Below the pieces are notes generated by a model, which was not told where the DNA came from, searched no databases, and was given only the letters and a program-made list of their open reading frames with translations. The position numbers and the translations under genes are program-made. From Kribbella steppae (GTDB taxonomy: Bacteria; Actinomycetota; Actinomycetes; Propionibacteriales; Kribbellaceae), in the NCBI RefSeq assembly GCF_004342025.1, contig NZ_SLWN01000006.1:248001-312000 (forward strand): 64,000 nucleotides of DNA, read 5' to 3'. Shown in pieces: positions 16,929 to 24,783 of this stretch. Numbering within the stretch: the stretch's first letter is position 1; each line of letters starts with the position of its first letter.

Positions 16929-17110
16929 CCAGGGTCGAGCACCGTCGGATGCGCGTCCGGGTGCGCGCTCCACCAGGGCCGGACCGACGCATTGTCGATG
17001 AGGGTCTGGCGATACACATCCACAAAGGTTTGATGGATGACGTCGACTCCACAAAGGTTTGATGGATGACGTCGACGACTTCCTGTCCGACGTTGTCGAC
17101 CCGCCACCGC
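16925..17110 (-). pseudogene. C-terminal gene remnant broken by a 29-bp duplication
   Basis: On the minus strand the last 39 or so codons read DVIHQTFVDVYRQTL, then DNASVRPWWSAHPDAHPTVL and a stop at 16925-16927. Removing one copy of the 29-bp tandem repeat (17019-17076) extends the frame upstream as RWRVDNVGQEVV joined to DVIHQTF. With both copies present the frame is lost, because 29 is not a multiple of 3. The fragment has no start and stops making sense beyond about 17115. I do not recognise the parent family. Confidence 0.7.
17019..17076. repeat. Perfect 29-bp tandem duplication
   Basis: Two identical abutting 29-bp units, 17019-17047 and 17048-17076, each starting TCCACAAAGG and ending GACGTCGAC. 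It lies inside a gene remnant and explains its frameshift. Confidence 0.95.
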
Positions 17111-17135
17111 AGTGCGCGCCGCCAGACGAGCGCAG

Positions 17136-17377
17136 AACCCGGGTAGTCAGTACGGGTTCGTCGGCTGGGAGGGCTTCCCGGTCCAGGTGCGGGCGACCTC
17201 TAGCACCGGGCGCCCGATCACCTTCCGCGCGACTGGACTGCCGCCCGGTCTCTCGATCAGCTCGGCAGGCGTCATTACGGGTACGCCGAGCACCCGCGGC
17301 TCGTATCAGGTCACGGTGACTGCGACTGACAGCGGCGGGCGTCAGGAAGCACCACCTTCGGCTACACGATCTGGTAG
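17136..17377 (+). pseudogene. Remnant of an Ig-like (He_PIG) domain gene
   Basis: The plus strand encodes a recognisable putative-Ig (He_PIG) domain: NPGSQYGFVGWEGFPVQVRA, then TGLPPGLSIS and GVITGTPSTRGSYQVTVTATD. After about codon 68 a one-base shift is needed to continue into SGSTTFGYTIW and a stop at 17375-17377. No start codon, signal peptide or upstream domain is present. Such repeats end many secreted actinobacterial enzymes, so this is the 3' end of a lost secreted protein gene. Confidence 0.75.
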
Positions 17378-17389
17378 CAGTCGCGGCCG

Positions 17390-17423
17390 GGCCCCGGATC
17401 GACCCACCAGGCGATCCGGGGCC
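17390..17423. terminator. Strong hairpin terminator
   Basis: A perfect 12-bp stem, GGCCCCGGATCG (17390-17401) with CGATCCGGGGCC (17412-17423), and a 10-nt loop. It lies between the He_PIG remnant and the convergent PhyH gene, 16 nt beyond the PhyH stop. Confidence 0.85.
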
Positions 17424-17438
17424 AACTGCCTGCACCGC

Positions 17439-18200
17439 TCAGCGATCGGCGATGATGCGGCCGCCGTCGAGGAAGTGGTCGAACGACCCGTGGGCCGTCG
17501 TCCCGTCCTTGGCCGGGATGACCTCCTTGGAGTACTGCGCGATGTACACGCGCCGGTTCCGGTCGGTGAGGTTGGGCCCGCTGCGGTGGATGACGACGCT
17601 GGAGAAGACCACGATTGAGCCCGCCGACGCGGTCATCGGGATGCCGGGATCGGAGCCGAAGTAGCAGACCATGTCGTTGAGCTCGGGGTCCCGGATGTGC
17701 TTGATGTACGACCTGATGCCGGACCGCGAGTACGGGAGCAGGTAGACCGAGCCGTTCTCCTCGGTGACGTCGTCGAGGGCGATCCAGCAAGTCAGGTAGG
17801 GCTCGTGGTCCTCGTGGACGTAGCCGGAGTCCTGGTGCCAGGCGAACGCCGTGTCCGGGTCGCCGGCCTTGATGACGTACTGCTCCCAGAACAAGTACGC
17901 GTCGTCGCCCAGCGTCGCCCGGCAGATCTCGGCCATCGTGTCACTGAACAGGAACTGCCGCAGTTCGGGCCGGTCCTGGTAGATCATGCTGCTGAAGTAC
18001 CGCTTGCCCCGGTGGTTGATGCCGAGCATGTCGGTGCCGGCCGCGTCCATCGCGGCGTCGAGCTTGTCGATCGAGTACTGCGCTCCGCCGCGCAGCAGCT
18101 CGAGCTGCTCGTCGGTGAGCACTCGGTTCAGAACGAAGTAGCCCTCGTCGCGGAACTGGTCCAGGTGCGCGCGCGTGACCAGGTTGGTGGTCGATGTCAT
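17439..18200 (-). CDS. Phytanoyl-CoA dioxygenase (PhyH) family protein
   Basis: 253 residues of the PhyH Fe(II)/2-oxoglutarate oxygenase family. It would hydroxylate a small substrate using O2 and 2-oxoglutarate. The metal triad is visible as H-x-D in FAWHQDSGYVHED (about 128-140) and the distal His in VVIHRSGPNLTDRNRRVY (about 205), where the Arg would bind 2-oxoglutarate. The ATG follows GGAGGA. The gene is divergent from an AraC regulator with a 128-bp gap and ends at a strong terminator, so it is a single-gene unit probably controlled by that regulator. Substrate unknown; many bacterial PhyH proteins act on natural products or osmolytes. Confidence 0.88.
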   Translation of the reverse strand: MTSTTNLVTRAHLDQFRDEGYFVLNRVLTDEQLELLRGGAQYSIDKLDAAMDAAGTDMLGINHRGKRYFSSMIYQDRPELRQFLFSDTMAEICRATLGDDAYLFWEQYVIKAGDPDTAFAWHQDSGYVHEDHEPYLTCWIALDDVTEENGSVYLLPYSRSGIRSYIKHIRDPELNDMVCYFGSDPGIPMTASAGSIVVFSSVVIHRSGPNLTDRNRRVYIAQYSKEVIPAKDGTTAHGSFDHFLDGGRIIADR

Positions 18201-18315
18201 CGTGCGGTCCTCCGGTCGATCGGCTTGTCCCTTCCACCGAAACGCTAGGGCGGCAGCCACGGGCAGAGAATGTCTCCGCGCGACCCGGACATGAACGTTT
18301 TGGCGGTCCGCTGGG

Positions 18316-18328
18316 TACTGTCACCGGC
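18316..18328 (+). promoter_or_regulatory. Leaderless-type -10 of the AraC gene
   Basis: TACTGT (18316-18321) sits 7 nt before the ATG at 18329. No Shine-Dalgarno is present. Confidence 0.5.
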
Positions 18329-19123
18329 ATGGGTGAGCGGACGGTCGTAGCGATGGCCGACGGGCCGGTGACGAGGCTCGGTCAGCTGGTGCTCGCGGGC
18401 GAGGTGCTCGACGACGAGCCGATCATGTCGTCGACGCTGCGGGTGATGGACGCGTACGTGCTGTCGGTACTGATCGACGGTGAGGGCAACTATCGCGACG
18501 CCGACGGGCGGGAAGAGCGGATCACGCCGGGCGCGCACACGATCGTGCCACCCGGCTTCCCACACACGTACGGCACCGATCCGGGGGAGCGGTGGACCGA
18601 GCTGTTCGTCGTCTTCACCGGACCGCTGTTCGACTCGCTCGCCCACCTGGCCGATCCCGGCCCGCGGTACCCGGTGCCGCTGCCTTCCATCGAGGCACTC
18701 CGCACCGTACTGCGTTCGCCGCCGCGGACTCGCCGGGTCGCCGAGCATCAGTTGCTGGCGCTGGCCGACTGGCTGATCGACACCGACGACACCGCGGACA
18801 ATCCCGAGGTGAGCATGGAGATTGTGGACGCGATGAGCCGACTGGCCGACGACCTCACCGCGAGCACGGACCTGGCTGCCGTGGCCGCCGACTCGGGGCT
18901 GAGCTACGACACGTTCCGGCGCCGGTTCGCGGCGGAGGTCGGCCAGACCCCGGCCGCGTTCCGGAGCGTACGTCGGCTGCAGGCGGCGGCCACGCTGCTG
19001 CGGCTGACTGACCTGACCCACCGGGAGATCGCGCGGACTCTCGGATTCGCCGACGAGTTCCACCTGTCGCGCCGGTTCCGCGCCTACTTCGGCGTAGCGC
19101 CGCGCGACTACCGCCGGTCCTGA
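18329..19123 (+). CDS. AraC-family regulator with cupin-like sensor domain
   Basis: 264 residues. The N-terminal part (about 1-150) is a cupin-like ligand domain: GEGNYRDADGREERITPGAHTIVPPGFPHTYG has the typical turn and His. The C-terminal AraC HTH pair follows (about 165-260), with LAAVAADSGLSYDTFRRRFAAEVG and REIARTLGFADEFHLSRRFRAYFG, ending P-R-D-YR. The start is chosen by a TACTGT -10 element 7 nt upstream. It diverges from the PhyH gene, its most likely target. It ends 12 nt from the convergent transporter gene. Confidence 0.88.
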   Translation: MGERTVVAMADGPVTRLGQLVLAGEVLDDEPIMSSTLRVMDAYVLSVLIDGEGNYRDADGREERITPGAHTIVPPGFPHTYGTDPGERWTELFVVFTGPLFDSLAHLADPGPRYPVPLPSIEALRTVLRSPPRTRRVAEHQLLALADWLIDTDDTADNPEVSMEIVDAMSRLADDLTASTDLAAVAADSGLSYDTFRRRFAAEVGQTPAAFRSVRRLQAAATLLRLTDLTHREIARTLGFADEFHLSRRFRAYFGVAPRDYRRS

Positions 19124-19135
19124 GATCCTCCTGGT

Positions 19136-20986
19136 TCAGGTGAGCTGCCGGGCGCCCGGGCGGGGGATGGCCGCCAGCAGTTTGCGTGTGTAGGGGTCCT
19201 TGGCCTCGCCGATGACATCGAGCGTCGCGCCCCGCTCCACCATCACGCCCTGGTTGAGCACCATCACCTCGCCGGCGAGCAGCCGCGCGCTGAGCAAGTC
19301 GTGGGTGATGTACAGCATGGCGATGCCGCGGTCGCGGACCAGTTGGTCGAGCAGCGCGATGATCTCGGCGCGGATGGACACGTCAAGCATCGAGATCGGC
19401 TCGTCGGCGATGAGCACCTCGGGCTCGGGGGCCAGCGCCCGCGCGATGACCACGCGCTGACGCTGTCCGCCGGACAGCTGGTGCGGCAGCTTGTCCAGGT
19501 ACTGCTCGGCGGGGCTCATCCCGACGGTCTCGAGCAGTTCGGCAGCCCGTGCCCGGGCCTGGGCGCGGTCCAGATCGACGTGGTTCTGCAGCGGTCGGCT
19601 GAGCGCGTACGCCACAGTCCGGGTCGGGTTGAGGGCGGCGAACGGGTCCTGGAAGACCAGCTGGACGTGCCGCCGGTACTTCCGCAGCGCCCGGCGTCGC
19701 AGGTGGTCGACCGGCGCGTCCTTGAACCGGACCGATCCGGATGTCGGACGCTCTACGCCGGTGAGGATGCGAGCGATGGTGGTCTTGCCGGAACCGCTCT
19801 GGCCGACCAGTGCGGTGACGTGACCTGGTCGGAGCGCGAACGACACGTCGTCCACCGCCTTGGTCACCGTCGTGCTCAGTCCGCGCCTGGTCTTGTAGAT
19901 CTTGCTGACGCCGTCCACCACGAGCACCGGCTCCGCATCGATCCGCATTGACGGACCGGCGGCGAACACCTGGTCGCGGTGACGCAGCTCCGCCGCCTTC
20001 TCCAGCACGGCCCGGGCATCGCCGGTCTGCTCGACGAGCAGGCACCGGACCTGGCCGAGCTCCGCGGGGAGTAGCTCGGGGTGCACGGTCCGGCAGGTGT
20101 CCACCGCCACCGGGCAGCGCGGCTGGAACAGGCAACCGCCGTGCGACTGCGACAGGTCCGGTGGCCGGCCCGGGATGAACTCGACCTTGACGACCTCGTC
20201 CCGCGGGTCGGCGTACGAGCCGAGCAGGCCGGCACTGTACGGGTGCAGGTGGCCCGTGACCATCTGCGCGGCCGGCTGGTCCTCGACGATCTCCCCGGCG
20301 TACATCACCATCACCCGGTCGGCCAGCTCCATCACCGTGCCGAGGTCGTGGCTGATGAACAGCACGGCGAACCCGAGCCGTGCCTGCAACTCGCGCAGCC
20401 GGTCGAGGATGTCGCGTTGCACCACGACGTCCAGCCCGGTGGTCGGTTCGTCGAGCAGGACGAACCGCGGCTCGAGGGCCAGCGCCAGGGCGAGCGCTAC
20501 CCGCTGCTTCATACCGCCCGAGAGCTCGTGCGCGAACCGGCCCAGTACCGAGCGGTCGAGCGACACCATCTCGAGCAGCTCGGCGGCGCGTGCGTCGACG
20601 TCCAGGTCGTTGCCCAGGGCATCGGGATGGGCCTCGAACGTGTCGGCGAACTGGCGCCGGACGGTGATCACCGGGTTGAGCGAGTTCATACTCGACTGGA
20701 AGACGGTGGACAGGTCGACCCAGCGCAGCGACCGCAGCTCGTCCTCGGTCGTCGTCGTCACGTCCCGCCCGTCGAACCTGATCGTCCCGCCGGTGATCGC
20801 GGCCGGCTTGTCCAGCAGCCGCAGTACGGCGGTGCCGAGCGTCGACTTACCGCAGCCGGACTCGCCGAGCAGGCCGACGAACTCGCCGTCGTGCACGTCG
20901 AAGCTGACCTGGTTCACCGCCCGGACGGCGGCGGAGTCGCGCGGGCTGTACGTGACACTCAGGTCGCGGACCTCGAGCAGCGCCAT
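19136..20986 (-). CDS. Dual ATPase of a peptide/oligosaccharide ABC importer
   Basis: A 616-residue fusion of two OppD/OppF-type ATPases, so one polypeptide supplies both nucleotide-binding domains. Domain 1 has GESGCGKSTLG (about 38), LSGGMKQRVALA and VLLDEPTTGLD, then the OppD C-terminal Cys motif (GGCLFQPRCPVAVDTC). Domain 2 has GQSGSGKTTIA, LSGGQRQRVVIA and LIADEPISMLD. It is the last gene of a minus-strand operon after a lipoprotein and two permeases, 1 nt beyond the permease stop. A LacI regulator and a GH35 gene nearby suggest the operon imports galactosides or similar oligosaccharides rather than peptides. GGGAGGA precedes the ATG. Confidence 0.92.
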   Translation of the reverse strand: MALLEVRDLSVTYSPRDSAAVRAVNQVSFDVHDGEFVGLLGESGCGKSTLGTAVLRLLDKPAAITGGTIRFDGRDVTTTTEDELRSLRWVDLSTVFQSSMNSLNPVITVRRQFADTFEAHPDALGNDLDVDARAAELLEMVSLDRSVLGRFAHELSGGMKQRVALALALALEPRFVLLDEPTTGLDVVVQRDILDRLRELQARLGFAVLFISHDLGTVMELADRVMVMYAGEIVEDQPAAQMVTGHLHPYSAGLLGSYADPRDEVVKVEFIPGRPPDLSQSHGGCLFQPRCPVAVDTCRTVHPELLPAELGQVRCLLVEQTGDARAVLEKAAELRHRDQVFAAGPSMRIDAEPVLVVDGVSKIYKTRRGLSTTVTKAVDDVSFALRPGHVTALVGQSGSGKTTIARILTGVERPTSGSVRFKDAPVDHLRRRALRKYRRHVQLVFQDPFAALNPTRTVAYALSRPLQNHVDLDRAQARARAAELLETVGMSPAEQYLDKLPHQLSGGQRQRVVIARALAPEPEVLIADEPISMLDVSIRAEIIALLDQLVRDRGIAMLYITHDLLSARLLAGEVMVLNQGVMVERGATLDVIGEAKDPYTRKLLAAIPRPGARQLT

Positions 20987-20987
20987 A

Positions 20988-21902
20988 TCAGTCCTCCCTC
21001 AGATGCGGGTTGCTCAGTGCGTCGATGCCGAAGTTGATCAGCGTGAACGAGGTGATCAGCAACGCGAGCACGAGCCCGGGAGCCACCAGCCAGGCCCACT
21101 GGCCGGTGGTCAGCGCTCCGCCGAGGCTGGCCTGGTTGAGCATGGTGCCCCAACTGGTGGTCTGTGGGTCGCCCAGGCCGAGGAAGGCCAGTCCCGCCTC
21201 CGCGCCGATCGCGCCGAGCGCGGCGCCCATGAAGCCGACGACGATCAGCGAGATCATGTTCGGCACGATCTCGAAGGCGATGATCCGCGCCGTACTGTCG
21301 CCGGCGAACTTCGCCGCGGTGATGTAGTCCCTGGTCCGCAATGTGATGATCTGCGCGCGTTTGATCCGGGCGCCGAACGCCCACCCGGTCACGGTGATCA
21401 CGATGATGATCAGCCCGAGGCCCTTCACCGGCGCGTACCCGGCCAGCACGATCATCAGCGGCAGCACCGGGATCACCAAGGCGAGGTTGATGAAGAACGA
21501 CAGCACCTCGTCGACCACGCCCTGCAGGTAGCCCGCGGTGAGGCCGACGGCCACCGCGATCACCGTGGTCAGGAGGCCGGCCACCAGCCCGACCACGAGC
21601 GAGGTGCGAGCGCCGTACACGAGCTGGGAGAACACGTCCTCACCACGTGCGGTGGTTCCCAGCCAGTGCGCGGCCGACGGCCCACTGGACCCCGCGAACT
21701 CGTCGACCCGCGGTCCGTACGGCGCGATCACCGGAGCGAGTACGGCGACCACGATGAACGCCGCCAGCATCAGCATGCCCACCCGGCACTTGCCGTTGCG
21801 CCACAGGATGACGAACCAGCCGGGAAGCCTGCTGGACCTACCGGCGGCCAGTGCGGTGACCCGCACACCCTCGGTGTCGATGTTCGCCGATGTCGCGGTC
21901 AT
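20988..21902 (-). CDS. ABC importer permease, DppC type
   Basis: 304 residues of the DppC/OppC family, with six transmembrane segments and the cytoplasmic EAA-type loop (AARGEDVFSQLVYGARTSLVVGL early, and the later ITAAKFAGDST...IAFEIVPNM). It forms the channel with the DppB-type protein. A GGGAGG Shine-Dalgarno and the ATG lie inside a long inverted repeat (21900-21984), which could mask translation. This is the only long intercistronic gap (115 nt) within the operon. Confidence 0.9.
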   Translation of the reverse strand: MTATSANIDTEGVRVTALAAGRSSRLPGWFVILWRNGKCRVGMLMLAAFIVVAVLAPVIAPYGPRVDEFAGSSGPSAAHWLGTTARGEDVFSQLVYGARTSLVVGLVAGLLTTVIAVAVGLTAGYLQGVVDEVLSFFINLALVIPVLPLMIVLAGYAPVKGLGLIIIVITVTGWAFGARIKRAQIITLRTRDYITAAKFAGDSTARIIAFEIVPNMISLIVVGFMGAALGAIGAEAGLAFLGLGDPQTTSWGTMLNQASLGGALTTGQWAWLVAPGLVLALLITSFTLINFGIDALSNPHLRED

Positions 21903-21984
21903 GGGGCCTCCCGGCCTGGACTGAGGAGTGGAGGGAGCGAAGCGACTGGAGCGACGAGGGAAGGCCGGGAGTCAAAGCCCCATG
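21900..21984 (-). repeat. Intercistronic inverted repeat covering a start codon
   Basis: Outer arms CATGGGGC (21900-21907) and GCCCCATG (21977-21984) and inner arms CTCCCGGCCT (21908-21917) and AGGCCGGGAG (21962-21971) pair perfectly, with a 5-nt bulge on one side. In the mRNA the start codon and Shine-Dalgarno of the DppC gene are in the stem. The 44-nt loop contains GGAGCGAAGCGACTGGAGCG. Confidence 0.85.
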
Positions 21985-21988
21985 ACCC

Positions 21989-22005
21989 CCGCGCCGGAGG
22001 CGCGG
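21989..22005. repeat. GC hairpin after the DppB gene
   Basis: CCGCGCC-GGA-GGCGCGG, a perfect 7-bp stem, lies 12 nt beyond the DppB-type stop codon. With the adjacent repeat it makes a compound structure in the operon mRNA; it may stabilise upstream transcript or attenuate downstream genes. Confidence 0.7.
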
Positions 22006-22017
22006 CATTCAACACAG

Positions 22018-23013
22018 TCATACTGCCTCCGACCGTCGGACTCGGGGATCCAGGAACCCGTACGTCACGTCGGCGAGGAAGTTCGCGATCAGGACGCCGA
22101 CCGTGGTGAACAGGAACAACGCCTGCATCAGCGGGTAGTCCTTGTTCGATACCGCCTCCAGGAGCAGCCGGCCGAGCCCGGGGTAGTTGAAGATGGTCTC
22201 GACCAGAACGGTGCCGCCGAGCAGCCCGCCGAGCGCGATCGCGAAGCCGGTGACGTTCGGCAGGATGGCGATCCGCGCGCCGTAGGTCAGCGCGATCCGG
22301 CGCCGCGGCAGACCCCTGGCCCGGGCCAGCCGGGCGTAGTCCTCGCCGAGCGTCTGGACCATGTTGTTGCGCATGCCGATGATCCAGCCGACCGGTCCGG
22401 TGATGAGCAGGGCCACCGCCGGCAGCACGCTGTGCTGGAACGCGTCGGAGAAGAACAGCCACGACCAGCCCGGACTGCTGCCACCGCCGTACCCGCCACC
22501 TTCGGGGAACCAGTTCAGCGTGATGGCGAACACGAAGATCAGCAGCAGCGCGATCCAGAAGAACGGCAGCGTGCCGAGGAACGTCGACCCGAGCGTGACC
22601 ACCGAGTCGACCTGTGAGTTCCGCCGGTACGCCGCCCAGGCACCCAGCAGCGTCCCGGCCACGAAGGACACCAGCTGGGTGACGCCGACGAGTACCAGCG
22701 TCCACGGCAGCGCGGTGCTGATCATGTCGGTCACCGTGTACGGGTAGTACGAGTACGACACCCCGAACTCCCCACGGCAGATCGCGCCGAGATAGTCCCA
22801 GTACTGCGACAGCAGGTTCCCGTCCTGCGTGCCGAGCATCTTCCGGATGGCCGCCAGTTGCACCGGGTTGACCGCCTGCGTGTTGCCCTGCAGCCGCGCC
22901 AGCAGCGCCTGCGCGGGATCACCCGGCTGCAGCCGCGGGATCAGGAAGTTCAGCGTCACCGCCGCCCACAAGGTGGCGACGAAGAAGCCGACCCGCCGGA
23001 CGAAGTACAGCAT
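22018..23013 (-). CDS. ABC importer permease, DppB type
   Basis: 331 residues of the DppB/OppB family: the N-terminal LYFVRRVGFFVATLWAAVTLNFLIPRL helix, six transmembrane spans and the late conserved GGTVLVETIFNYPGLGRLL loop. An unusual Gly-rich insert (WFPEGGGYGGGSS) sits in an outer loop. The ATG lies 3 nt after the lipoprotein stop, so translation is probably coupled. Works with the DppC-type partner. Confidence 0.9.
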   Translation of the reverse strand: MLYFVRRVGFFVATLWAAVTLNFLIPRLQPGDPAQALLARLQGNTQAVNPVQLAAIRKMLGTQDGNLLSQYWDYLGAICRGEFGVSYSYYPYTVTDMISTALPWTLVLVGVTQLVSFVAGTLLGAWAAYRRNSQVDSVVTLGSTFLGTLPFFWIALLLIFVFAITLNWFPEGGGYGGGSSPGWSWLFFSDAFQHSVLPAVALLITGPVGWIIGMRNNMVQTLGEDYARLARARGLPRRRIALTYGARIAILPNVTGFAIALGGLLGGTVLVETIFNYPGLGRLLLEAVSNKDYPLMQALFLFTTVGVLIANFLADVTYGFLDPRVRRSEAV

Positions 23014-23016
23014 CGG

Positions 23017-24687
23017 TCAGCTCCCGGCCGGGACGAGGTGCGTCAGCACGACCAGTCCGTTGCCGCCGTCGGCGTACGGGTCCTTCTCGTTCGGCCAGCC
23101 CTTGGCCTTGGTGGTGTCGTACTGGAACCACTTGGCGCCGTACCAGATCGGGATCATCGGCACCTGGTTCATCATGATGTCGACGAGTCCGGCGACGGCC
23201 TCCTTCTGGGCCTTGTCGTCCGGCGAGACCTGCAGCGTACCGAGCAGCTCGTCGGTCTTCGGGTCCTGCCAGCGGATCTCGTTGCTGGCCGCCTTCTTGC
23301 CGATCGGCGCGGTCCGGGCGCTGTTCAGCGGATCGGCGAAGTTGGCGTACATGTTGCAACCGCCGCCGTGGACGCCGAAGATCATGTCGTAGTTGCCGGT
23401 GGCCCGGTCCTGGTTGTGTGCGTCCGGCGTCGGCGTCTCCTTGTCGACGGCGAAGCCGAGTGCCTTCAGGTTCTTGATCAGGATGTCGGCGGCCGCCGCC
23501 CAGTCGACGTACGAGCCGGGGACCTTGAAGGCGAACGAGATCGGCTTGCCGTCCTTGCCGAGCCTGCGGCCCTTGCCGTCCTTGGCGTAGCCGGCATCGG
23601 TCAGCGCCTTGTCGGCCGCGGCGGCGTCGTACCCGATCCGGCCTTCGTCCGCGATACCCGACGGCAGCCAGTCCTTCTGGCCCGGTACCACCAGTCCGCT
23701 CTGGCTGGCCTGTGTCACGTACCCGAGTTGGGCCTTGTCGATCACCTGCTGGTCGTCGAACGCCGTGGTCAGCGCCTTGCGGAACGCGACGTCGTCGAAC
23801 GGAGCCTTGGTCAGGTTCATGTAGACGCTGATGACGCCACCAGGCGCGTACCAGTAGTGGTGGTGCTCGGGGTCGCGGTCGACGTACGCCTTCTTGATGT
23901 CCTGCACGAACATCCCGTTGGTGTCGTACTCGCCGCGGCTCATCTTGAGCTGCTCGACCTGCCCGCCGGCATCGGCCTTGTTGAACCGGATCTCGTTCAC
24001 CTTGATCTTGTCGGCCTGCCAGTAGTCCGGGTTGCGCTCGACGACCAACTGGCGCGGGTTGAACGCCTTCAGTTTCATCGGGCCGGTGCCCACCGGAGCG
24101 GTCGCGTTCACGAACGTGGTCGGATCGGCGACCTTCGACCAGATGTGCTCCGGCACGATCTTGACGCCGCTCACCTGGGTGAACACCGAGGCACCGGGCT
24201 GCTTGAAGGAGAAGGTGACCTTGTTGTCACCGGTCGCCTTGACCGACGACAGGAACGCCCACACGCCCTGGACGTCCAGGACGTCGTACTTCTTGAGCAT
24301 GGTGAACGTGAACTCGACGTCGGCCGCGGTGAACGGCTTGCCGTCGTTCCACTTGACTCCGCCGCGGAGCTCGTACACCAGCGTCTTGGGATCGGACCAC
24401 TGGAACGACGTGGCCAGCCACGGCAACGGCTTGCAGCTGTAGGTCTCGACGAACATCAGGCTCTCGTAGATGTAGTCGGTCGCGCTGAGCTTGGTGGCGT
24501 CGAGGTACGGGTTGTAGTTGGGCTTCGGCGTGGTGCCGCCACCGAAGTCGCCGTAGTTGAGGAAGTCGATCATCCCGCCGCCGCCGGATGATGTCTGGGC
24601 ACCCTCGGTGCCGGTGCATCCGGCGAGCAGCAGCGCCACACTCGCCACTACCGCTGTCAGTGTCCTGGGCCGTGGTCGTCTCGTCAT
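23017..24687 (-). CDS. Solute-binding lipoprotein, SBP_bac_5 family
   Basis: 556 residues. A lipoprotein signal (RRPRPRTLTAVVASVALLLAGC) places the modified Cys at about residue 24. The SBP_bac_5 body follows, with the family's YELRGGVKWNDGKPFTAADVEFTF near residues 110-135. The protein would capture the ligand outside the membrane for the two permeases. Family members bind peptides, nickel or oligosaccharides; the LacI/GH35 neighbourhood favours a sugar. GAGGAGG precedes the ATG. The promoter region (24688-24783) contains an 18-bp palindrome. Confidence 0.9.
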   Translation of the reverse strand: MTRRPRPRTLTAVVASVALLLAGCTGTEGAQTSSGGGGMIDFLNYGDFGGGTTPKPNYNPYLDATKLSATDYIYESLMFVETYSCKPLPWLATSFQWSDPKTLVYELRGGVKWNDGKPFTAADVEFTFTMLKKYDVLDVQGVWAFLSSVKATGDNKVTFSFKQPGASVFTQVSGVKIVPEHIWSKVADPTTFVNATAPVGTGPMKLKAFNPRQLVVERNPDYWQADKIKVNEIRFNKADAGGQVEQLKMSRGEYDTNGMFVQDIKKAYVDRDPEHHHYWYAPGGVISVYMNLTKAPFDDVAFRKALTTAFDDQQVIDKAQLGYVTQASQSGLVVPGQKDWLPSGIADEGRIGYDAAAADKALTDAGYAKDGKGRRLGKDGKPISFAFKVPGSYVDWAAAADILIKNLKALGFAVDKETPTPDAHNQDRATGNYDMIFGVHGGGCNMYANFADPLNSARTAPIGKKAASNEIRWQDPKTDELLGTLQVSPDDKAQKEAVAGLVDIMMNQVPMIPIWYGAKWFQYDTTKAKGWPNEKDPYADGGNGLVVLTHLVPAGS

Positions 24688-24708
24688 ACGGGGTCCTCCT
24701 CAGGGCGG

Positions 24709-24726
24709 GTCCGGCCGCGGCCGGAC
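24709..24726. promoter_or_regulatory. 18-bp palindrome before the lipoprotein gene
   Basis: GTCCGGCC-GC-GGCCGGAC is perfectly self-complementary and lies 21 nt upstream of the lipoprotein start codon. It may be an operator, or a hairpin between the lacI-like gene and the transport genes. It does not resemble the TGAAACCGGTTTCA operators at 25801. Confidence 0.5.
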
Positions 24727-24783
24727 ATTGGCGGTTCCCCCCGATCGATCCCCCCGGCTTCGACCCCCCTCAGGTCAGCAGGA

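Noticed and set aside
19136..20986. Frameshift fusion of two ATPase genes
   Set aside because: Single-chain OppD-OppF-type fusions are common in actinobacteria, and the reading frame is clean with both domains complete.
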